Shown: positions 51,799 through 62,512, numbered from the stretch's first letter. The stretch: DNA of 64,000 nt from Curvibacter sp. AEP1-3 (GCF_002163715.1 NZ_CP015698.1:3078201-3142200), one strand, 5' to 3'. Program-made: numbers and translations. The notes: a model not told the origin generated them from the sequence alone.

Positions 51799-51836
51799 TG
51801 TGTGTCCTGTGCGTTGAGAAGTCAGAGCGCCCGAGT

Positions 51837-53327
51837 TTAGAGGGTCGTCTGGCGCACCGCGTGCTCCCAGCGCTCCATCAGCTCCTTGGCGCGTGCAGGG
51901 GGCAGGGTGGGCAGGAAGTGGCGCTCGGCCTTCCACAGATCGGTCAGCTCGTCAGTGCTTCGGTACACGCCGGTGGTCAGGCCGGCCAGGTAGGCGGCTC
52001 CCAACGCGGTGGTCTCGGTAACCGCGGGGCGCACCACCGGGATGCCCAGCAAATCGGCCTGGAACTGCATCAACAAATCGTTCACACAGGCGCCACCATC
52101 CACCCGTAGTTCAGACACCGCCGCAGCACCCGCACTCACGGCATCGCGGCTCATGGCTTGCAGCAGTGCAGCACTTTGAAATGCTATGCTTTCGAGAGCG
52201 GCCCGCGCAATGTGGGCGAGCGTTGAGCCACGGGTAAGGCCTGTAATTGAGCCGCGTGCATCGGGCTTCCAGTAGGGTGCGCCCAGGCCGGTAAAGGCGG
52301 GCACCACAATCACCCCACCCGAGTCCGGCACGCTTTGCGCCAGGCTTTGCACTTCGCCGCTGCCTTGGATGGCATGCAGCCCGTCGCGTAGCCATTGCAC
52401 TACGGCGCCACCTACAAACACACTGCCTTCCAGCGCGAACTGGGGCGTGGCGTTGGTTTGCGCGGCGCTGGTGGTGATGAGTCCGTTTTGCGAGGTTTGG
52501 AAGGTTCCACCGGTGTGCATCAGCATGAAGCAGCCTGTGCCGTAGGTGTTCTTCACCATGCCGGCCTTGAAGCAAGCCTGGCCGAACAGCGCGCTTTGCT
52601 GGTCACCCGCCACACCGCCGATGGGAATGGCGTGGCCCAGCAGGCCGGGCGCCACTTCACCGAACAAGGAGGCCGAGGGTTGCACAGCTGGCATCAGGCT
52701 GGCTGGTATGTCCAGTGCGGCCAGCAGGTCTTCGTCCCACAGGTTGGTGTGCACGTTGAACAGCATGGTGCGCGAGGCATTGCTCCCATCCGTCACGTGG
52801 ACTTTGCCCTCGGTCAGTTGCCAGATGAGCCAGCTGTCGATGGTGCCGAAGGCCAGCTCACCGTTGGCGGCCTGTGCGCGCGCGCCGGGCACGTTGTCCA
52901 GCAGCCATTTGAGTTTGGTACCCGAGAAGTAGGCATCCACCAGCAGGCCGGTTTTGGTCTGGATAGTGTCGGCAAGCCCGCGCGCACGCAGGTCGGCACA
53001 GGTTGGCTCCGCACGTCGGTCCTGCCAGACGATGGCGTGGTGGATAGGCACACCGGTCGTGCGATTCCACACTACCGTGGTTTCGCGCTGGTTGGTAATT
53101 CCCACGGCCTTGACCTGCGCGGCAGTGATGCCGGCTTTGGCCAGGGCATCGCGCGCGGTGGCGAGTTGGATGCGCCAAATCTCCTGGGCGTCGTGCTCTA
53201 CCCAACCGGGTTGCGGGTAAATCTGTTGCAGTTCCAGCTGGGCCATGGCCACGGTGTGGCCGGTTTCGTCAAACACGATGCTGCGTGAGCTGGAGGTGCC
53301 CTGGTCCAAGGCGAGCAGGTAGGTCAT
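51837..53327 (-). CDS. glpK: Glycerol kinase
   Basis: Phosphorylates glycerol to sn-glycerol 3-phosphate. The 496-residue protein belongs to the FGGY kinases: [19 protein letters not shown] at the start, [32 protein letters not shown] and the late [21 protein letters not shown]. The ATG at 53327 follows AGGAG. It is the second gene after glpR (25 nt), likely in one transcript, and works with GlpD, encoded divergently. A glycerol facilitator gene (glpF) is not in the cluster. Confidence 0.96.
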   Translation of the reverse strand: MTYLLALDQGTSSSRSIVFDETGHTVAMAQLELQQIYPQPGWVEHDAQEIWRIQLATARDALAKAGITAAQVKAVGITNQRETTVVWNRTTGVPIHHAIVWQDRRAEPTCADLRARGLADTIQTKTGLLVDAYFSGTKLKWLLDNVPGARAQAANGELAFGTIDSWLIWQLTEGKVHVTDGSNASRTMLFNVHTNLWDEDLLAALDIPASLMPAVQPSASLFGEVAPGLLGHAIPIGGVAGDQQSALFGQACFKAGMVKNTYGTGCFMLMHTGGTFQTSQNGLITTSAAQTNATPQFALEGSVFVGGAVVQWLRDGLHAIQGSGEVQSLAQSVPDSGGVIVVPAFTGLGAPYWKPDARGSITGLTRGSTLAHIARAALESIAFQSAALLQAMSRDAVSAGAAAVSELRVDGGACVNDLLMQFQADLLGIPVVRPAVTETTALGAAYLAGLTTGVYRSTDELTDLWKAERHFLPTLPPARAKELMERWEHAVRQTTL

Positions 53328-53352
53328 GGTTGTCTCCTTCTTGTGGATGGTG

Positions 53353-54117
53353 TCAGTCTGCAATCACCAGGCGGGCGCCCGCTTCTTCCAGCAGGGCAGG
53401 GAAGGGAGCAGGCGGCATGGAGTCGGTGAACAGGCGGTCAATCTGGGCTAGTTGGCCGACTTCGACCATGGCCGGGCGGTTGAACTTGCTGGTGTCGGCC
53501 GCTACCCAGACCTCGCGCGCATGGCTGATGATGGTCTGGGCTACTTTCACCTCGCGGTAGTCGTAGTCGCGCAGGGTGCCATCGGCTTCGATGCCGGAGA
53601 TGCCGATGACGGCAATGTCCACCTTGAACTGGCGGATGAAGTCCACTGCCGCCTCGCCCACGATGCCCTGGTCGCGCCCGCGCACAACGCCTCCCACTAC
53701 GATGACCTCTGATTGGCTATTCGCGCTCAGGATGCTGGCGACGTTGAGGTTGTTGGTGATGACACGTAAACCCGTGTGTTCCAGCAGTGCCCGTGCCACG
53801 GCTTCGGTGGTCGTGCCTATGTTCAAGATCAGGGAGCAATCGTTGGGAATGGAAGCAGCAATGGCGCGGGCGATGCGGTTTTTCTCGGGTGCGTTGAGTT
53901 GCACCCGTTGCAGGTGGGCTATGTTCTCCACCGTGGAGCTGGGAACCCTTACGCCGCCGTGGAAACGGGTCAGCAAGCCCTCGTCCGCCAGTTTTTGTAC
54001 GTCGCGACGCACGGTTTGCAAGGTCACACCCAGAGACTCTGCCAAGCGCTCTACGGTGACAGAGCCCTGTTCTTGCACGGTGTGAAGCAGTTGAAGTTGG
54101 CGAGGGTTGGCGGACAT
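53353..54117 (-). CDS. glpR: Glycerol-3-phosphate regulon repressor (DeoR family)
   Basis: A 254-residue DeoR-family repressor that binds DNA until glycerol 3-phosphate is present. The N-terminal HTH is [20 protein letters not shown], then [20 protein letters not shown]. The C-terminal effector domain has [18 protein letters not shown] and [24 protein letters not shown], as in GlpR. It sits between glpK (same strand) and glpD (divergent), the position of a local regulator. The 114-nt gap to glpD carries repeated AACGAA motifs, the probable operators. Confidence 0.94.
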   Translation of the reverse strand: MSANPRQLQLLHTVQEQGSVTVERLAESLGVTLQTVRRDVQKLADEGLLTRFHGGVRVPSSTVENIAHLQRVQLNAPEKNRIARAIAASIPNDCSLILNIGTTTEAVARALLEHTGLRVITNNLNVASILSANSQSEVIVVGGVVRGRDQGIVGEAAVDFIRQFKVDIAVIGISGIEADGTLRDYDYREVKVAQTIISHAREVWVAADTSKFNRPAMVEVGQLAQIDRLFTDSMPPAPFPALLEEAGARLVIAD

Positions 54118-54148
54118 GGGGGTGGATCCTTACGGCGTACGCACTATA

Positions 54149-54196
54149 AACGAACCAAAACGAATCATATAAGTGACAAAAAGAAAAATAACGAAT
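54149..54196. promoter_or_regulatory. AACGAA repeats, candidate GlpR operators
   Basis: AACGAA occurs at 54149, 54159 and 54190, spaced 10 and 31 bp, that is about one and three helical turns, on the same face of the DNA. The core (TTCGTT on the other strand) resembles GlpR half-sites known in other proteobacteria. They lie between the divergent glpR and glpD starts and could control both. Confidence 0.6.
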
Positions 54197-54231
54197 ACGA
54201 TTACTGACTGCACTCTATTTCACCAGACCTC

Positions 54232-55839
54232 ATGACACCCTACGCCCCCCCCTTGCCCACCCGCCGGGAAGACCTGTTGAATCGCTTGGCTGAGCCCAAG
54301 GTGTACGACATTGCGGTGGTGGGTGGAGGCGCAACCGGCTTGGGGGTTGCGCTGGATGCTGCGGCTCGCGGCTTCAGTGTGGTGTTGATCGAGTCGCACG
54401 ACTTTGCCAAAGGTACGTCCTCCCGCGCAACAAAACTTTTGCATGGAGGAGTGCGTTATCTGGCCCAAGGCAACATTTCCCTGGTGCGCGAGGCCCTGCA
54501 CGAGCGGACGACATTGCTGCGCAATGCCCCGCACTTAGCTCAACCATTGGCCTTTGTCATGCCCTCCTATAAATGGTGGGAAACGCCGTTTTACGGCGCA
54601 GGGCTGACTGCGTATGACCTGTTGGCGGGGAAGGCGGGTCTGGGTAAAACCGAGTTTCTGGGTGTCAACGAAACCAGGAAACTGATTCCGCAAGTTGCAA
54701 GCGAAGCCCTCAAAGGCGGCGTCAAGTACTGGGATGGTCAATTTGATGACGCGCGGTTGGCACTGTCTTTGGCGCGTACTGCAGCCGCCAAAGGTGCTTT
54801 GGTCGTGAATTACTGCAAAGCAACCCAGCTGCAGTATGAAGCTGGCAAGGTGTGTGGCGTCTTGTGTGAGGACACCATCGGGGGGCGCAAGTTCTCGATT
54901 CAATCGCGCTGCGTCGTCAATGCAACCGGGGTTTGGGTGGACGCTTTGCGTGAGAAAGACGGGGAGGCCAATCCCCACGACGGCAGAAGCAAGACCAAAC
55001 CCATGGTGGCACCCAGCCAAGGCGTGCACATTGTGGTGGATCGGGAGTTTTTGGGGGGAGACACCGCGCTGATGGTCCCGAAAACCCAGGATGGACGCGT
55101 ACTTTTTGCGGTGCCGTGGCTCGGAAAAGTCATTTTGGGTACTACCGATACCCCGCGTCATGATCTGGACCGGGAGCCGAGGCCCTTCAAGGAAGAGATC
55201 GCCTTCATATTAGAAGAGTCCGCCCGCTATCTTAAAAAAGCACCCACCGCAGAGGACATACGGAGCATCTGGGTGGGCTTGCGCCCACTGGTCAAGCCCC
55301 AAGTGGATGATGGCGAAAACACCAAAGCCATCAGCCGGGAACACACGGTGCTGGTGAGTCGGAGTGGTTTGGTGACGGTCACCGGCGGAAAGTGGACGAC
55401 TTATAGGGCCATGGCAGAGGACGTGCTTGCCAAGTGTGCAGAAAAGAACCTGCTGGAAACCCGTGCGGCTGGTGCTACCGTGCATTTGCGCCTCCAAGGT
55501 GCCGACGGCGAGGGCGTTCGACAAAGCGCTATGTCCATGCCGCAAGGGGCGCACTCCTACGGGTTGGACTATCCGGCGGTGCATGCGCTACCCGGTAAAG
55601 GGGTAGAGCTAGCGCCGGGCCTGACCGAGGCCATGGTCCGTTTCGCAGCGCGTTATGAATACGCGATGACGGTAGAAGATGTGCTCGCTCGCAGGGCGCG
55701 TGTATTGTTTTTGGATGCCCGGCTTGCAGCCCGTTTGGCGCCCGAAGTGGCCAGAATTCTTGTGGAGGAGACAGGTTTGCCTCCCAAAGAGGCTGAATTT
55801 ATCGCTTTGGCGGCTCAATACACGGAAATTCCTGCATAA
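54232..55839 (+). CDS. glpD: Aerobic glycerol-3-phosphate dehydrogenase
   Basis: FAD enzyme at the inner membrane that oxidises glycerol 3-phosphate to dihydroxyacetone phosphate and passes electrons to quinone. The 535-residue protein has the FAD motif IAVVGGGATGLGVALDAAARG, then KGTSSRATKLLHGGVRYLAQ and NATGVWVDALR, PWLGKVILGTTDTP and VTVTGGKWTTYRAMAEDV. It is divergent from glpR and glpK. Its stop lies 183 nt before rplN, so glycerol genes directly abut the ribosomal cluster. Confidence 0.96.
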   Translation: MTPYAPPLPTRREDLLNRLAEPKVYDIAVVGGGATGLGVALDAAARGFSVVLIESHDFAKGTSSRATKLLHGGVRYLAQGNISLVREALHERTTLLRNAPHLAQPLAFVMPSYKWWETPFYGAGLTAYDLLAGKAGLGKTEFLGVNETRKLIPQVASEALKGGVKYWDGQFDDARLALSLARTAAAKGALVVNYCKATQLQYEAGKVCGVLCEDTIGGRKFSIQSRCVVNATGVWVDALREKDGEANPHDGRSKTKPMVAPSQGVHIVVDREFLGGDTALMVPKTQDGRVLFAVPWLGKVILGTTDTPRHDLDREPRPFKEEIAFILEESARYLKKAPTAEDIRSIWVGLRPLVKPQVDDGENTKAISREHTVLVSRSGLVTVTGGKWTTYRAMAEDVLAKCAEKNLLETRAAGATVHLRLQGADGEGVRQSAMSMPQGAHSYGLDYPAVHALPGKGVELAPGLTEAMVRFAARYEYAMTVEDVLARRARVLFLDARLAARLAPEVARILVEETGLPPKEAEFIALAAQYTEIPA

Positions 55840-55845
55840 AAGTAG

Positions 55846-55874
55846 TTGACGTCAGAATTGAAGGCTGGCACAAT
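55846..55874 (+). promoter_or_regulatory. Candidate promoter of the rplN (spc) operon
   Basis: TTGACG (55846-55851) and CACAAT (55869-55874) are 17 bp apart, a fair sigma-70 match with the -35 at 5 of 6 and the -10 at 4 of 6. The predicted start near 55881 leaves a leader of about 140 nt before rplN. It begins 7 nt after the glpD stop. Confidence 0.6.
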
Positions 55875-56022
55875 AGTGGGCTTCGCTTGAAAAAGCTGAA
55901 GGTTCTGCCCAAATAGAAGTCGTGCAAGTGGTTTGCGCGGTGGATAGCGGGCCCAAGACTGACTTGGTTTTGTAGTTGCCAGTGTGGCAAAGCAGCTCCA
56001 GGTGCAAGTTGGGAATAATGAA

Positions 56023-56391
56023 ATGATCCAAACTGAATCTCGACTGGAAGTTGCCGACAACACCGGCGCGAAATCCGTTCTCTGCATCAAGGTGCTGGGC
56101 GGGTCTAAGCGTCGCTATGCAAGCGTCGGCGACATCATCAAAGTTTCCATCAAAGAAGCTGCTCCCCGTGGACGCGTCAAAAAAGGCGAAGTCTATAGCG
56201 CTGTAGTGGTTCGTACTGCCAAGGGCATCCGCCGTGGCGACGGTTCTTTGGTGAAATTCGACGGCAACGCAGCTGTGTTGCTCAACGCCAAGTTGGAGCC
56301 TATCGGCACCCGCATCTTCGGACCAGTGACCCGCGAACTGCGCACTGAAAAGTTCATGAAGATCGTGTCCCTGGCTCCTGAAGTTTTGTAA
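56023..56391 (+). CDS. rplN: 50S ribosomal protein L14
   Basis: A 122-residue core protein of the large subunit, contacting 16S rRNA in an intersubunit bridge. The start [20 protein letters not shown] is invariant in bacteria, so the in-frame ATG-like start at 55984 is rejected. It is first of the spc-type operon here. The S10 operon (ending in rpsQ), which often precedes rplN, is replaced by glpD. Confidence 0.97.
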   Translation: MIQTESRLEVADNTGAKSVLCIKVLGGSKRRYASVGDIIKVSIKEAAPRGRVKKGEVYSAVVVRTAKGIRRGDGSLVKFDGNAAVLLNAKLEPIGTRIFGPVTRELRTEKFMKIVSLAPEVL

Positions 56392-56400
56392 GGACCCGCC

Positions 56401-56721
56401 ATGAACAAGATTCGCAAAGGCGACGAAGTCATCGTTATCGCAGGTCGCGATAAGGGTAAGCGCGGAGTGATCTCCTTGCGCGCTGACGACTCTCACGTAG
56501 TCGTCGAGGGCATCAACTTGGTGAAGAAGCACACCAAGCCAAACCCTATGAAGGGCACAACCGGCGGCATCGTTGAAAAGACCATGCCTATTCACCAGTC
56601 CAACGTTGCCATCTTCAATGCGGCAACCGGCAAGGCTGACCGTGTTGGTATCAAGGTGCTGGCTGACGGCAAACGCGTTCGCGTTTACAAGTCCAGCGGC
56701 GAAGAAATCAAGGTGGCATAA
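56401..56721 (+). CDS. rplX: 50S ribosomal protein L24
   Basis: A 106-residue assembly-initiating protein of the large subunit. The KOW motif lies near the start ([19 protein letters not shown]), followed by [15 protein letters not shown]. It is 9 nt after rplN, with rplE starting 2 nt after its stop. Standard spc order. Confidence 0.97.
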   Translation: MNKIRKGDEVIVIAGRDKGKRGVISLRADDSHVVVEGINLVKKHTKPNPMKGTTGGIVEKTMPIHQSNVAIFNAATGKADRVGIKVLADGKRVRVYKSSGEEIKVA

Positions 56722-56723
56722 AC

Positions 56724-57263
56724 ATGGCACGTCTACAACAACACTACCGCGAAAAAGTGGCGCCTGAGTTGACAGCCAAGTTTGGCTACACCTCGCCCAT
56801 GCAAGTGCCACGTTTGACCAAGATCACTCTGAACATGGGTGTGAGCGAAGCCGTAGCTGACAAAAAGGTGATGGATCACGCAGTGTCCGACCTGACCAAG
56901 ATCGCTGGCCAGAAGCCCGTGGTGACCAAATCCAAGAAAGCTATCGCTGGTTTCAAGATCCGCGAAGGCCAGGCAATCGGTTGCATGGTGACTTTGCGCG
57001 GCGTGCAGATGTACGAATTCCTCGATCGTTTCGTGACTGTGGCTCTGCCCCGCGTCCGTGACTTCCGTGGTATTTCTGGTCGCGCTTTTGATGGCCGTGG
57101 TAACTACAACATCGGCGTCAAAGAGCAGATCATTTTCCCTGAGATTGAATATGACAAGGTTGATGCCTTGCGCGGCCTCAATATCAGCATCACCACAACG
57201 GCAAAGACCGACGAAGAGTGCAAGGCACTGCTCGCTGGCTTCCGTTTCCCGTTCAAGAACTGA
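56724..57263 (+). CDS. rplE: 50S ribosomal protein L5
   Basis: A 179-residue protein binding 5S rRNA. Family stretches are [36 protein letters not shown] and [19 protein letters not shown]. The start is 2 nt after the rplX stop, with AAGGTGG inside rplX as ribosome site. Confidence 0.97.
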   Translation: MARLQQHYREKVAPELTAKFGYTSPMQVPRLTKITLNMGVSEAVADKKVMDHAVSDLTKIAGQKPVVTKSKKAIAGFKIREGQAIGCMVTLRGVQMYEFLDRFVTVALPRVRDFRGISGRAFDGRGNYNIGVKEQIIFPEIEYDKVDALRGLNISITTTAKTDEECKALLAGFRFPFKN

Positions 57264-57271
57264 GGTGACCT

Positions 57272-57577
57272 GTGGCTAAAATGGCTTTAATCGAGCGCGA
57301 GCTCAAACGTGACAAGTTGGCTGCCAAGTACGCTAAAAAATACGCGGAACTGAAGGCAATCGCAGGTGATGCAAAGCGTTCTGACGAAGAGCGCGCAGCA
57401 GCCCGTCTGGGTCTGCAAAAGCTGCCTCGCAACGCAAACCCCACTCGCCAGCGTAACCGCTGCTCCATCACGGGTCGTCCCCGTGGAACGTTCCAGCACT
57501 TCGGTCTGGGTCGTGCGAAGATTCGTGAAATGGCTTTTGCCGGAGAAATTCCTGGCATTACCAAGGCCAGCTGGTAA
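57272..57577 (+). CDS. rpsN: 30S ribosomal protein S14
   Basis: A 101-residue small-subunit head protein. The GTG at 57272 follows AGGTGA. The C-terminal half has [20 protein letters not shown]. It is the long zinc-free form: a single Cys is present, not the CxxC pairs of the zinc form. Confidence 0.96.
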   Translation: MAKMALIERELKRDKLAAKYAKKYAELKAIAGDAKRSDEERAAARLGLQKLPRNANPTRQRNRCSITGRPRGTFQHFGLGRAKIREMAFAGEIPGITKASW

Positions 57578-57595
57578 GCGATAGGAGAACCGAAC

Positions 57596-57991
57596 ATGAG
57601 TATGAGTGATCCCATCGCCGATCTGTTGACACGCATCCGCAATGCACAGATGGTTGCTAAAACAACCGTGTCCGTGCCTTCTTCCAAAGTGAAGATTGCA
57701 ATTGCGCAAGTGTTGAAAGAAGAAGGCTATATCGACGGCTTCAAGGTTTCCACTGAAGACGGCAAGTCTGAGCTGCAAATTGCTTTGAAATATTACGCCG
57801 GTCGCCCTGTGATCGAGCGTATTGAGCGCGTAAGCCGTCCTGGCCTGCGTGTTTACCGCGGCAGCGATGCAATCCCTCAAGTCCAAAACGGCTTGGGCGT
57901 TGCTATCGTGACTACACCCAAGGGTGTTATGACTGATCGCAAAGCGCGCGCTTCCGGTGTCGGTGGCGAAGTGCTGTGCTACGTCGCTTAA
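57596..57991 (+). CDS. rpsH: 30S ribosomal protein S8
   Basis: A 131-residue protein binding helix 21 of 16S rRNA and, in E. coli, repressing translation of the spc operon. The start [18 protein letters not shown] is preferred because AGGAG lies 7 nt before the ATG at 57596. The C-terminus [11 protein letters not shown] is conserved. Confidence 0.97.
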   Translation: MSMSDPIADLLTRIRNAQMVAKTTVSVPSSKVKIAIAQVLKEEGYIDGFKVSTEDGKSELQIALKYYAGRPVIERIERVSRPGLRVYRGSDAIPQVQNGLGVAIVTTPKGVMTDRKARASGVGGEVLCYVA

Positions 57992-58011
57992 CGCTACAGG
58001 AGTAAGAAACA

Positions 58012-58545
58012 ATGTCCCGCGTAGGCAAACTCCCCGTCACCGTACCTGCTGGTGTTGAAGTGTCCATTAAGGCTGATCAGATCAGCGTAAAGGGCACTGG
58101 CGGCACTCTGCAACTGGCTCAAAACAGCCTGGTGAACATCCAGAACGAAGCTGGCAAGCTCAGCTTTCAACCTGCTAACGATTCCCGTGAAGCTGACGCA
58201 ATGACTGGCACTATTCGCCAGTTGGTCAACAACATGGTGGTTGGCGTAACCAAGGGCTTTGAGCGCAAGCTGAGCCTGATTGGTGTGGGTTACAAGGCGC
58301 AAGCTACAGGCACCAAGTTGAACTTGGCTGTCGGTTACTCGCACCCTGTGAACCTCGAAATGCCTGCTGGCATTTCTGTGGCCACTCCCACTCCTACTGA
58401 AATCTTGATCAAAGGTGCTGACCGCCAACGCGTAGGTCAGATCGCCGCTGAGATCCGTGCGATTCGTCCTCCTGAGCCTTACAAGGGCAAGGGCATCCGT
58501 TATTCGGATGAGAAGATCACGATCAAAGAAACGAAGAAGAAATAA
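58012..58545 (+). CDS. rplF: 50S ribosomal protein L6
   Basis: A 177-residue protein near the factor-binding site of the large subunit, made of two similar domains. Recognisable are [19 protein letters not shown] and [21 protein letters not shown] precedes the ATG by 9 nt. Confidence 0.97.
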   Translation: MSRVGKLPVTVPAGVEVSIKADQISVKGTGGTLQLAQNSLVNIQNEAGKLSFQPANDSREADAMTGTIRQLVNNMVVGVTKGFERKLSLIGVGYKAQATGTKLNLAVGYSHPVNLEMPAGISVATPTPTEILIKGADRQRVGQIAAEIRAIRPPEPYKGKGIRYSDEKITIKETKKK

Positions 58546-58556
58546 GGAGCTGCAAC

Positions 58557-58922
58557 ATGTTGACCAAAAAAGAGCAGCGTCTTCGTCGGGCACGTCAGAC
58601 CCGAATCCGCATTGCAACGCAAGGCGTAGCACGTTTGACCGTTACACGCACAAACTTGCACATCTACGCCAGCGTTATCTCCGGCGACGGCGGCAAAGTC
58701 ATTGCCTGCGCATCGACTGCTGAAGCAGAAGTTCGCAAGTCCCTGGGTGCAACTGGCAAAGGCGGCAACGTCGCTGCAGCACAGATCATCGGTAAGCGCG
58801 TAGCTGAAAAAGCGAAAGCTGCCGGTATCGAAAAAGTGGCGTTTGACCGCTCCGGTTTCGCCTACCACGGTCGCGTCAAGGCGCTGGCAGATGCCGCGCG
58901 TGAAGCTGGCTTGCAGTTCTAA
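58557..58922 (+). CDS. rplR: 50S ribosomal protein L18
   Basis: A 121-residue 5S rRNA-binding protein, partner of L5. It has an Arg-rich start ([19 protein letters not shown]) and the closing [26 protein letters not shown] precedes the start. Confidence 0.97.
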   Translation: MLTKKEQRLRRARQTRIRIATQGVARLTVTRTNLHIYASVISGDGGKVIACASTAEAEVRKSLGATGKGGNVAAAQIIGKRVAEKAKAAGIEKVAFDRSGFAYHGRVKALADAAREAGLQF

Positions 58923-58939
58923 GCAGATCGGAAATTAAG

Positions 58940-59464
58940 ATGGCTAAAGTTCAAGCAAAAATGCAAGGTAAGGCCGAGGGTCCTGAGGACGGTCTGCGCG
59001 AGAAAATGATCGCGATCAACCGCGTGACCAAAGTCGTGAAGGGTGGCCGTATTCTCGGTTTCGCCGCTCTGACTGTGGTTGGTGACGGTGACGGTCGCAT
59101 CGGCATGGGCAAAGGTAAATCCAAGGAAGTTCCTGCAGCAGTGCAGAAAGCCATGGAAGAAGCCCGCCGCAACATGATCAAAGTCACTTTGAAGAACGGT
59201 TCCATTCACCACAAGGTGATGGGTCACCACGGTGCAGCTAGCGTCATGATGGCGCCAGCACCAAAGGGTACCGGCATTATTGCTGGTGGTCCTATGCGCG
59301 CTGTTTTCGAAGTTCTGGGCATTACAGACATCGTGGCAAAGAGCCATGGTTCTTCCAACCCTTACAACATGGTTCGTGCGACCTTGGATGCTCTGTCAGT
59401 GTCTACGACACCTGCAGAAGTTGCAGCCAAGCGTGGCAAGACTGTTGAAGAGATCTTCGCTTAA
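58940..59464 (+). CDS. rpsE: 30S ribosomal protein S5
   Basis: A 174-residue protein at the mRNA entry side, important for fidelity. Visible are [20 protein letters not shown], the [20 protein letters not shown] loop, and [15 protein letters not shown] near the C-terminus. It follows rplR by 17 nt. Confidence 0.97.
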   Translation: MAKVQAKMQGKAEGPEDGLREKMIAINRVTKVVKGGRILGFAALTVVGDGDGRIGMGKGKSKEVPAAVQKAMEEARRNMIKVTLKNGSIHHKVMGHHGAASVMMAPAPKGTGIIAGGPMRAVFEVLGITDIVAKSHGSSNPYNMVRATLDALSVSTTPAEVAAKRGKTVEEIFA

Positions 59465-59478
59465 TCGAGGACTTCAAA

Positions 59479-59661
59479 ATGACAACACAACAAACTGTGA
59501 AGATCCAATTGGTGCGTAGCCCGATTGGAACGAAAGAGTCCCACCGCGCCACCGTGCGTGGCTTGGGTCTGCGCAAGCTCAACAGTGTGAGCGAATTGCA
59601 GGACACACCTGCAGTGCGCGGCATGATTAACAAGATCAGCTACCTGGTCAAGGTGCTCTAA
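59479..59661 (+). CDS. rpmD: 50S ribosomal protein L30
   Basis: A 60-residue small protein of the large subunit. [19 protein letters not shown] and [14 protein letters not shown] match the family, and length is typical. It lies between rpsE and rplO as usual. Confidence 0.97.
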   Translation: MTTQQTVKIQLVRSPIGTKESHRATVRGLGLRKLNSVSELQDTPAVRGMINKISYLVKVL

Positions 59662-59671
59662 GAGGTTGATG

Positions 59672-60103
59672 ATGGAACTGAATAACATCAAGCCCGCTGA
59701 AGGCGCCAAGCACGCCAAGCGTCGTGTCGGCCGTGGTATCGGATCCGGTTTGGGCAAGACAGCCGGCCGTGGTCACAAAGGTCAAAAGTCTCGCTCCGGC
59801 GGCTACCATAAAGTCGGCTTTGAAGGCGGTCAGATGCCTATGCATCGTCGTCTGCCAAAGCGCGGTTTCAAGTCGCACTTGCTCAAGTTCAATGCTGAGA
59901 TCACGTTGACTGCCTTAGAAGCTTTGGGTTTGGCTGAGGTCAACCTCGTTGCCCTTAAGCAAGCAGGTGCAGTTGGTGAGCTGGCCAAGGTAGTGAAAGT
60001 TATCAATACTGGTGCGATCACTAAAGCGGTGAAGCTGAGCGGTATCGGTGCAACTGCTGGTGCCAAGGCTGCTATTGAAGCCGCTGGCGGCGCAGTAGCC
60101 TAA
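59672..60103 (+). CDS. rplO: 50S ribosomal protein L15
   Basis: A 143-residue late-assembly protein of the large subunit. The Gly- and Lys-rich start ([20 protein letters not shown]) is diagnostic. The ATG at 59672 is chosen among TTG-ATG-ATG because GAGG at 59662-59665 gives it 6-nt spacing. Confidence 0.96.
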   Translation: MELNNIKPAEGAKHAKRRVGRGIGSGLGKTAGRGHKGQKSRSGGYHKVGFEGGQMPMHRRLPKRGFKSHLLKFNAEITLTALEALGLAEVNLVALKQAGAVGELAKVVKVINTGAITKAVKLSGIGATAGAKAAIEAAGGAVA

Positions 60104-60125
60104 TTAGTTTTACGAAAGTAAACGA

Positions 60126-61436
60126 GTGGCTACAACTGCAGCTCAAACAGCCAAAGCAGGCAAGTTCGGCGACCTGCGTCGCCGGCTTGTTTTCTTGTTG
60201 TTGGCGCTGGTCGTCTATCGCTTGGGGGCGCATATCCCGGTCCCAGGTATTGACCCCGCACAACTGCAACAACTGTTTAAGGGTCAACAGGGTGGCATAT
60301 TGAGCTTGTTCAATATGTTCTCAGGTGGCGCCTTGTCTCGCTTCACGATCTTTGCGCTGGGCATCATGCCCTACATCTCTGCTTCGATCATCATGCAGCT
60401 GTTGACCTATGTGTTGCCAGCTTTTGAGCAGTTGAAGAAAGAGGGCGAAGGCGGCCGTCGCAAGATAACGCAATACACCCGTTACGGTACCTTGGGATTG
60501 GCTTTGTTCCAGTCTTTGGGAATTGCTGTAGCGTTGGAGGCATCTGCAGGTTTGGTGATCTCTCCCGGCTTTGGTTTTCGCATGACTACCATCGTGACTC
60601 TGACAGCAGGGACCATGTTTCTGATGTGGTTGGGTGAGCAGATTACAGAGCGGGGATTGGGTAACGGAATCTCCATTCTTATCTTCGGCGGGATCGCGGC
60701 TGGATTGCCGAATGCTGTCGGGGGATTGCTGGAGCTGGTGCGCACTGGCTCGATGAGTATCATCGTGGCTTTGCTGATTGTGGTCGTCGTTGCGCTGGTC
60801 ACGTACTTTGTCGTGTTCGTGGAGCGGGGACAACGTAAGATTCTTGTGAACTATGCCCGTCGTCAAGTAGGTAATAAGGTGTATGGTGGGCAATCTTCCC
60901 ATCTGCCTTTGAAACTGAACATGGCCGGCGTGATTCCTCCGATCTTTGCGTCTTCCATCATTCTGTTGCCTGCAACGATTGCAAATTGGTTCAGCACTGG
61001 CGATTCAATGCGGTGGTTGAAAGACATTGCCAGCACGCTTAGTCCGGGTCAACCTGTTTATGTGATGCTGTATGCGGCAGCTATCGTCTTCTTCTGCTTT
61101 TTCTACACGGCCTTGGTATTCAACAGCCGCGAAACGGCTGACAACCTGAAGAAGAGTGGCGCATTCATCCCCGGCATTCGGCCAGGTGACCAGACTGCCA
61201 AATACATTGACAAGATTTTGGTTCGCTTGACGCTTGCTGGAGCAATTTACATCACGTTCGTGTGTTTGTTGCCTGAGTTCTTGATCTTGAAGTACAACGT
61301 TCCGTTCTACTTCGGGGGAACTTCGTTGCTGATTATTGTTGTGGTCACCATGGATTTCATGGCTCAAGTCCAGAATTACATGATGTCTCAGCAGTATGAA
61401 TCGCTGCTCAAGAAGGCGAATTTCAAGGCTTCTTGA
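60126..61436 (+). CDS. secY: Protein translocase subunit SecY
   Basis: The 436-residue channel of the Sec translocon, with ten membrane helices. Motifs are [39 protein letters not shown] and the cytosolic loop [18 protein letters not shown]. The GTG at 60126 gives the family N-terminus. It follows rplO as in other spc operons. The next gene is rpmJ; the infA gene often found here in relatives is absent. Confidence 0.97.
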   Translation: MATTAAQTAKAGKFGDLRRRLVFLLLALVVYRLGAHIPVPGIDPAQLQQLFKGQQGGILSLFNMFSGGALSRFTIFALGIMPYISASIIMQLLTYVLPAFEQLKKEGEGGRRKITQYTRYGTLGLALFQSLGIAVALEASAGLVISPGFGFRMTTIVTLTAGTMFLMWLGEQITERGLGNGISILIFGGIAAGLPNAVGGLLELVRTGSMSIIVALLIVVVVALVTYFVVFVERGQRKILVNYARRQVGNKVYGGQSSHLPLKLNMAGVIPPIFASSIILLPATIANWFSTGDSMRWLKDIASTLSPGQPVYVMLYAAAIVFFCFFYTALVFNSRETADNLKKSGAFIPGIRPGDQTAKYIDKILVRLTLAGAIYITFVCLLPEFLILKYNVPFYFGGTSLLIIVVVTMDFMAQVQNYMMSQQYESLLKKANFKAS

Positions 61437-61567
61437 TACAAGTAAGTCATCGAGGGAATGTGTGTGTGGCTTGGTTACCAGGCGGCGCGACATTCAGATA
61501 GCAAGTTAGAGCGCTTGTTCCGCGCGAATCAAAGTCGGAACTGGGCGAAGAGTTTTAGGAGAAGAAA

Positions 61568-61681
61568 ATGAAAGTTTCGGCTTCGGTCAAGAAAATTTGC
61601 CGCAACTGCAAAATCATCCGACGCAAAGGCGTTGTGCGCGTGATCTGTACAGATCCACGCCACAAGCAGCGTCAGGGTTAA
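61568..61681 (+). CDS. rpmJ: 50S ribosomal protein L36
   Basis: A 37-residue zinc-type L36: [20 protein letters not shown], then [15 protein letters not shown]. The Cys at 11, 14 and 27 with His32 form the zinc site. AGGAG precedes the ATG by about 8 nt. It sits 131 nt after secY. Confidence 0.96.
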   Translation: MKVSASVKKICRNCKIIRRKGVVRVICTDPRHKQRQG

Positions 61682-61705
61682 TTGCAAGAGTTTTAGAGGA
61701 CGAAA

Positions 61706-62071
61706 ATGGCACGTATCGCTGGCATCAACATTCCGCCGCACCAACATTCCGAAATCGGCTTGACAGCTATTTTCGGTATCGGACGCACCCGCGCACGCAA
61801 GATCTGCGAAGCCTGTGGCATCGCATACTCGAAGAAAGTCAAAGACTTGACTGACTCCGATCTTGAGAAAATCCGCGACCAAATCGCTCAGTTTACAATT
61901 GAGGGTGATTTGCGCCGTGAGACCACCATGAACATCAAGCGTTTGATGGACATTGGTTGCTACCGCGGGTTCCGTCACCGCCGCGGCCTGCCGATGCGTG
62001 GTCAACGTACTCGCACGAACGCACGTACACGCAAAGGCCCTCGTAAGGCAGCTGCGTCTTTGAAGAAATAA
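61706..62071 (+). CDS. rpsM: 30S ribosomal protein S13
   Basis: A 121-residue head protein of the small subunit contacting tRNA and the large subunit. [20 protein letters not shown], then [20 protein letters not shown] and an Arg/Lys-rich tail are standard. AGAGG precedes the start. First gene of the alpha-type group. Confidence 0.97.
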   Translation: MARIAGINIPPHQHSEIGLTAIFGIGRTRARKICEACGIAYSKKVKDLTDSDLEKIRDQIAQFTIEGDLRRETTMNIKRLMDIGCYRGFRHRRGLPMRGQRTRTNARTRKGPRKAAASLKK

Positions 62072-62090
62072 TAGGGATTGAGAGACCACT

Positions 62091-62495
62091 ATGGCAAAGG
62101 CTCCCGCTAATAACGCAGCACAGCGCGTTCGCAAGAAGGTTCGCAAGAACGTTGCCGACGGCATCGCTCACGTGCACGCTTCGTTTAATAACACGATCAT
62201 TACCATCACCGATCGCCAGGGCAATGCGTTGTCTTGGGCATCGTCCGGTGGTCAAGGTTTCAAGGGCTCCCGCAAGTCCACTCCGTTTGCTGCCCAGGTA
62301 GCATCTGAAGTGGCTGGCCGCGCAGCTCTGGAACAAGGCATCAAGAACCTCGACGTTGAGATCAAGGGCCCCGGCCCCGGTCGCGAGTCTTCGGTTCGCG
62401 CCTTGGCTGCACTGGGTATCCGCATCAACATGATCGCAGATGTAACCCCCGTGCCGCACAACGGTTGCCGCCCTCAAAAGCGCCGCCGTATTTAA
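62091..62495 (+). CDS. rpsK: 30S ribosomal protein S11
   Basis: A 134-residue platform protein of the small subunit. Recognisable are [38 protein letters not shown] and the C-terminal [17 protein letters not shown]. It is 19 nt after rpsM. Confidence 0.97.
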   Translation: MAKAPANNAAQRVRKKVRKNVADGIAHVHASFNNTIITITDRQGNALSWASSGGQGFKGSRKSTPFAAQVASEVAGRAALEQGIKNLDVEIKGPGPGRESSVRALAALGIRINMIADVTPVPHNGCRPQKRRRI

Positions 62496-62512
62496 TTTAA
62501 ACCAAGCCCACC

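Noticed and set aside
49891..51840. A 649-residue plus-strand frame opposite the DUF1800 gene and proC
   Set aside because: It spans two well-supported minus-strand genes and has shadow-type composition.
52170..52215. A possible repeat copy inside glpK
   Set aside because: The encoded [16 protein letters not shown] is the normal glycerol kinase sequence, so the resemblance is chance.
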